Assembly: GCF_005222815.1 (NCBI RefSeq)
Contig: NZ_STGB01000001.1
Coordinates: forward strand, 62,001-126,000
Source: Roseomonas sp. AR75
Lineage (GTDB): Bacteria; Pseudomonadota; Alphaproteobacteria; Acetobacterales; Acetobacteraceae
DNA: 64,000 bases
Reading direction: 5' to 3'
The position numbers and the translations under genes were made by a program. This document shows, one piece after another, positions 63,467 through 64,000 of the stretch (position 1 is its first letter; every line of letters starts with the position of its first letter). The notes beneath the pieces are model-generated. The model saw only the letters and a program-made list of their open reading frames with translations, was not told where the DNA came from and ran no database searches.

Positions 63467-64000
63467 TTAAGTTAGACGATCAAGTGCAACCTTTGCGTGT
63501 AGGAGAACTGCATCAAGGTTGCCGAGCGCACGCTCTCCCATGGCGATGCGTGTCTCGATCGTGGCGCTGCCGAGATGCGGAAGCAGCGCGACGTTCTCGA
63601 GGTCGAGATAGGCGGGATGGATGCGCGGCTCGCCGTCATACACGTCGAGCCCCGCCGCCCGGATGTGACCGGATCGCAGCGCCGCGGCCAGCGCCGCATC
63701 GTCGACCGAGCCGCCGCGACCGGTGTTCACCACCAGGCTGCCCGCCTTCATCATCGCCAGGCGATCCGCATTCAGCCATTTCCGTGTCGCATCGCCACCG
63801 GGCATGTGCATGGAGAGGATATCGATAGCACGCAGGAACGTCTCGTCATTGTCATGAAATGTGGCGCCCTGTTCGAGATCCTCCGGCGCGCGGCGCAGGT
63901 CGCGGTAATGGATCCGCATGCGGAAGCCGCGCGCCATGGCTGCCAGCTCCCGCCCGATCCGCCCGAAGCCGGCGATGCCGAGCGCCTTGCCTTCCAGCGT
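63467..64000 (-). CDS. D-isomer-specific 2-hydroxyacid dehydrogenase (5' end off window)
   Basis: About 177 C-terminal residues are visible, reading in from the right edge. The NAD-binding motif GFGRIG lies near the edge. Catalytic Arg in NTGRGGSVDD and the DVYDGEP Glu region follow, then His in LPHLGSAT, so the active site is intact. It is likely a glyoxylate/hydroxypyruvate reductase-like enzyme. The N-terminal half is missing only because the window ends. The sequence between its stop and the upstream hypothetical gene is AT-rich. Confidence 0.88.
   Translation of the reverse strand, partial: TLEGKALGIAGFGRIGRELAAMARGFRMRIHYRDLRRAPEDLEQGATFHDNDETFLRAIDILSMHMPGGDATRKWLNADRLAMMKAGSLVVNTGRGGSVDDAALAAALRSGHIRAAGLDVYDGEPRIHPAYLDLENVALLPHLGSATIETRIAMGERALGNLDAVLLHAKVALDRLT

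Overview
This 64 kb window is chromosomal DNA from a high-GC (roughly 70%) Gram-negative bacterium. TonB/ExbBD, Tat-like and lipoprotein signals, a lone Bug-type solute-binding protein, GH3 and RraA-like enzymes and a bacterial (6-4) photolyase all suggest an alphaproteobacterium, most likely an Acetobacteraceae/Roseomonas-like species. That placement is inferred from gene content, not from a marker gene. I see no rRNA, tRNA, CRISPR array, insertion sequence or prophage. Genes are densely packed, and many neighbours overlap by the 4-base ATGA/GTGA type.

Region 1 (1-12 kb) is a divergent iron block. Leftward runs exported protein - exbB - exbD - tonB - PepSY membrane protein - DUF2271 - DUF4198 - apbE - membrane-anchored flavoreductase (cut by the left edge). 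Together these look like a TonB motor plus a flavin/haem relay carrying electrons across the inner membrane. Rightward runs imelysin (GxHxxE) - di-haem c-type protein - second imelysin-like protein - DUF1513. The shared control region holds two Fur-like dyads, one beside each operon.

Region 2 (12-30 kb) has an MFS transporter with two tiny coupled ORFs, a 1176-residue hybrid histidine kinase with tandem PAS repeats and a divergent OmpR-type regulator. It continues with an exported CxxC protein, an amidohydrolase, a DedA protein, an Asp/Glu racemase with a TauE/SafE permease, a second TauE/SafE permease and a DUF421 protein. Then come a ferric-type ABC permease and binding protein without an ATPase, an unknown protein, citrate synthase with a textbook terminator, and a membrane-anchored nuclease.

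Region 3 (30-48 kb) is rich in polyphosphate and DNA-repair genes. It holds CYTH/CHAD protein and SixA (joined by an apparent CTG start), an SDR, a DUF6134 protein, an iron-sulfur (6-4) photolyase, PPK2, a phosphoesterase coupled to a CPD photolyase, and a fasciclin protein. It ends with the four-gene ligase-associated repair set (PdeM, Lhr-type helicase, MBL exonuclease, ATP-dependent ligase), split by an FkbM methyltransferase and a GT61 glycosyltransferase.

Region 4 (48-64 kb) is metabolic. It has a DUF1269 protein, a membrane protein, an HpcH/HpaI aldolase, glutaminase, a Fur-boxed Fe(III)-binding protein, and bacterioferritin. A three-gene operon of penicillin acylase, GH3 amide synthetase and MBL hydrolase follows. 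The rest is two 2-hydroxyacid dehydrogenases (one cut by the right edge), an RraA-like protein, a GST, a Bug binding protein and a second ferric ABC permease.

Iron handling recurs in four places. The other clear themes are light/DNA-damage repair and polyphosphate.
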